Part shown: positions 6,346 through 8,690 of the stretch, one piece after another
Layout of the letters: each line of letters begins with the position of its first letter
Numbering within the stretch: the first letter of the stretch is position 1
Assembly: GCF_003477525.1 (NCBI RefSeq)
Contig: NZ_QUDO01000089.1
Coordinates: 1-8,690, forward strand
Reading direction: 5' to 3'
DNA: 8,690 nucleotides
From: Ruminococcus sp. AF41-9
GTDB taxonomy: Bacteria; Bacillota; Clostridia; Lachnospirales; Lachnospiraceae
The notes under the pieces: model-generated
Seen by the model: the letters and a program-made list of their open reading frames with translations, nothing else
What the model was told of the DNA's origin: nothing
The model's database searches: none
Program-made: the position numbers and the translations under genes

Positions 6346-6816
6346 ATGAAGCTATTGTTTAAACAAAGGTTGTTTTCATGGTTTGACAGTTATGATATCT
6401 ATGATGAGGCAGGCAACACTGTTTATGTAGTAAAAGGTCAGTTGTCCTGGGGACATAAACTTGTAATTTATGATGCCTATGGAAATGAAGCAGGAATGGT
6501 TGTTCAGAAAGTTTTTACCTTCCTTCCTAAATTTGAGATTTATAAAAACGGCAGTTATACAGGATGCCTGAGCAAAGAATTCTCATTCCTGACGCCACGT
6601 TATAATATTGATTATAATGGATGGCATATTGATGGAACCATTATGGAATGGGACTATAGCATTCTTGATCAAAGCGGATATTTAATTGCACGGGTCAATA
6701 AAGAACTGTTTCATATGACTGATACATATGTCATTGATGTACAGAATCCAGGAAATGCGTTGGATGCTCTGATGTTTGTACTTGCGATTGATGCAGAAAA
6801 ATGTTCCAGAAATTAA
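6346..6816 (+). CDS. LURP-one-related family protein
   Basis: The 156-residue protein looks like a LURP-one-related (LOR, Pfam PF04525; B. subtilis YxjI-like) protein, with a single twelve-stranded tubby-like beta barrel. Visible signs are KLLFKQRLFSWFDSYDIYDE at the N-terminus, then repeated strand pairs of the form 'VVYDxxGNExG', FEIYKNG, YNIDYNGWHIDG and AxVNKELFHMTDTYVIDV. The last part, DALMFVLAIDAEK, is the hydrophobic C-terminal helix typical of the fold. The molecular function of the family in bacteria is not established. The start at 6346 has only a moderate site (GGTGAA at 6335-6340) in front of it. It heads a compact run with two further genes on the same strand (45- and 26-base gaps), so co-transcription is likely. 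Confidence 0.8.
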   Translation: MKLLFKQRLFSWFDSYDIYDEAGNTVYVVKGQLSWGHKLVIYDAYGNEAGMVVQKVFTFLPKFEIYKNGSYTGCLSKEFSFLTPRYNIDYNGWHIDGTIMEWDYSILDQSGYLIARVNKELFHMTDTYVIDVQNPGNALDALMFVLAIDAEKCSRN

Positions 6817-6861
6817 ATAGTTGATCTTGTTGTCGAAGATATTCGGAGATGGGGAGGTAGT

Positions 6862-7080
6862 ATGGGATTATTCAAAAAGAAAATCGTGAAAAAAACATAT
6901 GACCGAGAACATATGAAACCAGTTATTCGTGTAAGCATATGTACCGGAGAAGAAGTAGCAGGATTCAAAGACATACGGACCGGAAAAATCGAAGAAATCA
7001 TGCTGATCAGATCTCCAGAGGACTTAGAAAAATTCAAAGAGATATATGAGATAACAGAGGAAATTGCAAAAGAATATTAG
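6862..7080 (+). CDS. Small protein of unknown function (72 aa)
   Basis: The product is 72 residues, highly charged and soluble. A basic N-terminus (MGLFKKKIVKK) is followed by RVSICTGEEVAGFKDIRTGK (23-42), with one cysteine (C27), then IEEIMLIRSPEDLEKFKEIY and a glutamate-rich end. The combination reads like a conserved small Firmicutes protein with a compact core, but I cannot assign a function. GGGGAGG at 6851-6857 sits four bases before the ATG and strongly supports translation. It lies between the LURP-related and YccF genes in a probable operon. Confidence 0.75.
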   Translation: MGLFKKKIVKKTYDREHMKPVIRVSICTGEEVAGFKDIRTGKIEEIMLIRSPEDLEKFKEIYEITEEIAKEY

Positions 7081-7106
7081 ACATTGGATAAGAAGGAGAT
7101 GTTGTT

Positions 7107-7469
7107 ATGAGAACTATAGGTAATATCCTTTGGTTTATATTTGGAGGATTACTGGGCGGACTGGCATGGATTTTTGCAGGTTGCATATGGTGTATTACAA
7201 TTATTGGAATTCCGGTAGGTCTGCAATGCTTTAAATTTGCAACCTTGGCATTCTGGCCGTTTGGAAAAGAAATCGTATATGGAAATGGCATGTTTTCGTT
7301 TCTGGTAAATCTTATATGGATTATATTTTTTGGATGGGAAATGGCACTTGGAAACCTGATAGTGGGTTGTATTTGGTGCATTACGATAGTTGGAATTCCA
7401 TTTGGAATGCAGTTCTTCAAGATGGCAAGACTTTCTTTCATGCCATTTGGTGCGAGTGTGATAGGGTAG
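7107..7469 (+). CDS. YccF domain-containing membrane protein
   Basis: The 120-residue inner-membrane protein matches the YccF/DUF307 family. It is an internal duplication: residues 25-53 (GCIWCITIIGIPVGLQCFK to FWPFG) and 87-115 (GCIWCITIVGIPFGMQFFK to FMPFG) are near copies. Each half brings hydrophobic segments, about 6-25 and 64-100, giving several membrane spans. The cysteine, tryptophan and GIPxG motifs are family hallmarks. Family function is not established; E. coli YccF is an uncharacterised membrane protein. AAGGAG at 7093-7098 precedes the ATG at good distance. It is the last gene of the probable LURP-related/72-aa/YccF operon; no terminator is obvious before the RhuM stub that starts 20 bases later. 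Confidence 0.9.
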   Translation: MRTIGNILWFIFGGLLGGLAWIFAGCIWCITIIGIPVGLQCFKFATLAFWPFGKEIVYGNGMFSFLVNLIWIIFFGWEMALGNLIVGCIWCITIVGIPFGMQFFKMARLSFMPFGASVIG

Positions 7470-7488
7470 AATGTGTAAGGCCTTATTG

Positions 7489-7604
7489 ATGAAAAATGAA
7501 ATAATATTATTTACGGATGGTAATATTAATATTGAAGTTCAAATAAACCCTGAACAGGAAACAGTCTGGTTGACACAGAAGTATTGTTTGATGTTAAGCA
7601 TACT
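7489..7604 (+). pseudogene. RhuM family (virulence protein) gene, N-terminal stub
   Basis: The frame from the ATG at 7489 reads MKNEIILFTDGNINIEVQIN then PEQETVWLTQK. This is the family-typical N-terminus of RhuM proteins, which continue with a DNA-binding-like MAELFDV segment. Here the sequence after K (7579-7581) drops out of frame: LFDVKHT reappears in a frame shifted by two (7584-7604). An internal deletion of roughly 10 bases where QMAE should be is therefore likely. The usual remaining ~250 residues are missing, and the original frame runs into unrelated codons to a stop at 7651-7653. A weak AAGG site (7477-7480) precedes the ATG. RhuM genes often lie beside type I restriction genes; their biochemical role is not settled. 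Confidence 0.7.
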
Positions 7605-7666
7605 CTCGCATTGGCTCCTTGCTGGACTCGTTCAATCAGAATTTAACGCTTAACGAGGAGAAATAA
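7598..7666 (+). pseudogene. Possible type I restriction HsdS C-terminal scrap
   Basis: In a third frame directly after the RhuM remnant, the codons read SRIGSLLDSFNQNLTLNEEK and then TAA (7664-7666). This resembles the pattern 'EQxxIGxxLxxLDxxIxLxxxK' of the C-terminal coiled-coil/spacer region of HsdS specificity subunits. There is no start codon or upstream domain. The match is short and could be chance. If real, RhuM and HsdS pieces were fused by a deletion of a restriction locus. The GAGGAG of this segment (7655-7660) now serves as the ribosome binding site of the next gene. Confidence 0.3.
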
Positions 7667-7668
7667 AC

Positions 7669-7854
7669 ATGGCAAAGAAAGAAGAAAGATTTGAAGTTAT
7701 ATTTAGAGATGGAAGTTCGCTTAAAGATGAAGGAATTCGCCAAATTCTTGTAGATAAGGAGACTGGAGTTAATTATCTTTGTTGGAAATCTGGATACGGG
7801 GCTGGTATTACACCTCTTCTGGATTCTGAAGGAAAAGTCATAGTTACAAAGTAA
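7669..7854 (+). CDS. DUF6440 family small protein
   Basis: The 61-residue protein has the layout of the DUF6440 family: ERFEVIFRDGS (6-16), the invariant-looking DKETGVNYLCW (29-39), SGYGAGITPLLDSEGK (41-56) and a terminal VTK. It appears to be complete and soluble, built mainly of beta strands. Function is unknown. GAGGAG at 7655-7660 sits eight bases before the ATG. It is the only intact gene in a stretch of remnants, between the RhuM/HsdS-like scar and the broken nitroreductase gene. Confidence 0.8.
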   Translation: MAKKEERFEVIFRDGSSLKDEGIRQILVDKETGVNYLCWKSGYGAGITPLLDSEGKVIVTK

Positions 7855-7901
7855 ACTTCAAGTTTGTAGAGTGAGAAAAAAGAATTTGCGGAGGAAAAAT
7901 G

Positions 7902-8349
7902 ATGAACAGAACAATTCCAAAAATCGGTGCGGCTGTTGCGAATGGAACAGGTGGTAATTTCTATAGAGCAGATCCGCAGAAAAGACTTGGAACAGATTCT
8001 TGAAGCCGGCAACATTGCGCCTAATGCAGGTGGTGGTCAGAGAAGCATGATGGTTGCCATTCATGACAAAGAACTGACGACTAAAATCGGAAAGATGAAC
8101 ATGGCTAATTTTGACCGAAGCCATTTAGCAGGTTCTTTTGTTTCGAGAGAGCAGCCAAGTACAATCGATGATTCGACAATTAAAAATGGATTTTATGATG
8201 CCCCTACAGTTATTTGCATTTTTTCACAGGACAATTTTATGTTCAAAACAGCAGATGCTTTCTGTATGGCTGAAAATATGATTTTACAGGCGACAGAACT
8301 TGGAGTTGCTTCCTGTATTATTTCAAGAGGATACGAGACCTTTGAATAA
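7902..8349 (+). pseudogene. Nitroreductase family gene, frameshifted and 3'-truncated
   Basis: The long frame (open from GTG 7927 to TAA 8347-8349) encodes a flavin-dependent nitroreductase-like protein. Visible parts are ISIEQIRRKDLEQILEAGNI, APNAGGGQ (FMN-binding region), the YDAPTVICIF strand and AENMILQATELGVASCIISR, the conserved core helix and strand. GGAGG at 7890-7894 points instead to the ATG at 7902, whose frame (MNRTIPKIGAAVAN and on) ends at 8001-8003. A one-base frameshift between about 7925 and 7950 would join the two and give the normal spacing of ~23 residues before EQI. At the other end the protein stops at YETFE, roughly 30-45 residues before the family's usual C-terminus. 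Gene loss is therefore likely at both ends, and the 3' cut coincides with the beginning of the TnpB-associated sequence. Confidence 0.7.
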
Positions 8350-8350
8350 C

Positions 8351-8402
8351 TGCGCGTCGCATTCTCGTTACTTTAGTGATGAGTTAGACGCGCAAATTTT
8401 TT
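8351..8402 (+). terminator. Long two-part hairpin with T-run
   Basis: TGCGCGTC (8351-8358) pairs perfectly with GACGCGCA (8387-8394). Inside it CTCGTTAC pairs with GTGATGAG (two G-U pairs) around a TTTA loop. Six T follow (8397-8402). It will work as a terminator, but its place one base after the broken nitroreductase's stop and before the TnpB promoter also fits a terminal hairpin of an IS200/IS605-like element. Confidence 0.75.
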
Positions 8403-8413
8403 ATTCAAAGAAA

Positions 8414-8425
8414 GAACATATGTTT
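8414..8425 (+). promoter_or_regulatory. LexA (SOS) box-like palindrome
   Basis: GAAC-ATAT-GTTT matches the inner core of the Gram-positive LexA/DinR operator (consensus CGAACRNRYGTTYG), with the outer C and G replaced by A. It overlaps the -35 element (8423-8428) of the predicted TnpB promoter, the right place for repression. Confidence 0.5.
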
Positions 8426-8451
8426 ACTTCTGGCACTATATGTGCTAAAAT
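8423..8451 (+). promoter_or_regulatory. Predicted promoter of the TnpB-like gene
   Basis: TTTACT (8423-8428, four of six bases of TTGACA) and TAAAAT (8446-8451) are separated by exactly 17 bases. The predicted transcript start is near 8458, 57 bases before the ATG. GCAC/GTGC (8433-8445) inside the spacer could form a small hairpin. Confidence 0.6.
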
Positions 8452-8514
8452 ATAGCCATGGGTAGTAGAAAAAACAACAGAATCTGAGAAAAGAGTTATC
8501 AGGGAGAAATAAAA

Positions 8515-8690
8515 ATGCAGATAATATCCAGTTATGGTGTAGAATTACGAAAACAGAATATCCCGATCCGCCAGACATTGAAGATCTACCGTTCTGCTGT
8601 CAGTTATCTGATTGGGATTTATGTGCAGGTATGGGAAGAATTAGCAGAGATCCCGGATGCAAAGAGGCGTTTTAATGCTGCAGAACATCT
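8515..8690 (+). CDS. tnpB: TnpB-like transposase (RNA-guided nuclease family), partial
   Basis: The reading frame starts at the ATG 8515 (GGGAG at 8502-8506, eight bases upstream) and runs off the window after 58 codons. It begins MQIISSYGVELRKQNIPIRQ and continues with KIYRSAVSYLIGIYVQVWEE and RRFNAAEHL. This is the N-terminus I know from a common Lachnospiraceae transposase of the IS200/IS605 TnpB kind, in which the helical segment leads into an OrfB-type RuvC nuclease domain. The RuvC and zinc-finger residues lie beyond the window and cannot be checked. Family knowledge: TnpB proteins are RNA-guided DNA endonucleases that favour retention of their transposon. No tnpA is visible on the left side, so this may be a tnpB-only element. 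Confidence 0.75.
   Translation, partial: MQIISSYGVELRKQNIPIRQTLKIYRSAVSYLIGIYVQVWEELAEIPDAKRRFNAAEH

Noticed and set aside
6177..6362. 61-residue hydrophobic open frame before the LURP-related gene
   Set aside because: No ribosome binding site, overlaps the promoter and next gene, and shows no family resemblance.
7471..7653. A complete 60-residue protein gene
   Set aside because: Only its first half matches anything (RhuM N-terminus); the rest is out-of-frame sequence, so it is called a pseudogene stub.

Overview
The window looks like a piece of a low-to-moderate GC gut Lachnospiraceae chromosome (Blautia/Dorea/Ruminococcus type). This rests on protein-level resemblance of the Rpn-type nuclease, the MATE plus cytidylate-kinase-like pair, the long-N-terminus glycogen synthase, the small DUF6440 protein and the TnpB-like transposase, together with strong AGGAGG ribosome binding sites and TATAAT promoters. 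No database was searched, so the genus is inference.

Layout. Bases 1-108 are the 3' end (domains V and VI) of a group II intron. A spacer with two diverged copies of a ~47-bp repeat follows, then an Rpn/PD-(D/E)XK nuclease gene (394-1296) with its own extended -10 promoter and a terminator. A consensus-spaced promoter with a hairpin leader drives a 73-residue protein of unknown function (1623-1844). A long hairpin terminator separates it from a MATE transporter gene (1985-3351) broken near its 3' end by an apparent one-base deletion. A cytidylate-kinase-like gene (3364-3951) follows, and its ribosome binding site overlaps the MATE stop. Glycogen synthase glgA (4262-5962) stands alone with its own promoter, a ~118-nt leader and a strong terminator; its extra N-terminus is built from a 12-bp tandem repeat.

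After a spacer carrying a probable acetyltransferase remnant comes a compact probable operon of three genes: a LURP-one-related protein (6346-6816), a 72-residue conserved-looking protein (6862-7080) and a YccF-family membrane protein (7107-7469).

The last 1.2 kb is accessory and decayed. It holds the N-terminal stub of a RhuM-type gene fused to what may be the tail of a type I restriction specificity subunit, an intact DUF6440 gene, and a nitroreductase gene frameshifted near its start and cut off near its end. A TnpB-like transposase gene then starts and runs off the window. The nitroreductase stops one base before a long hairpin preceding the TnpB promoter, which suggests the TnpB element inserted into it. 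A LexA (SOS) box-like palindrome overlaps the -35 element of the predicted TnpB promoter; this is the most interesting regulatory signal in the window.

Most genes are ordinary housekeeping or small hypothetical genes. The novelty lies in the possible DNA-damage control of a TnpB element, the repeat-encoded tail of GlgA, and the restriction-associated scar.
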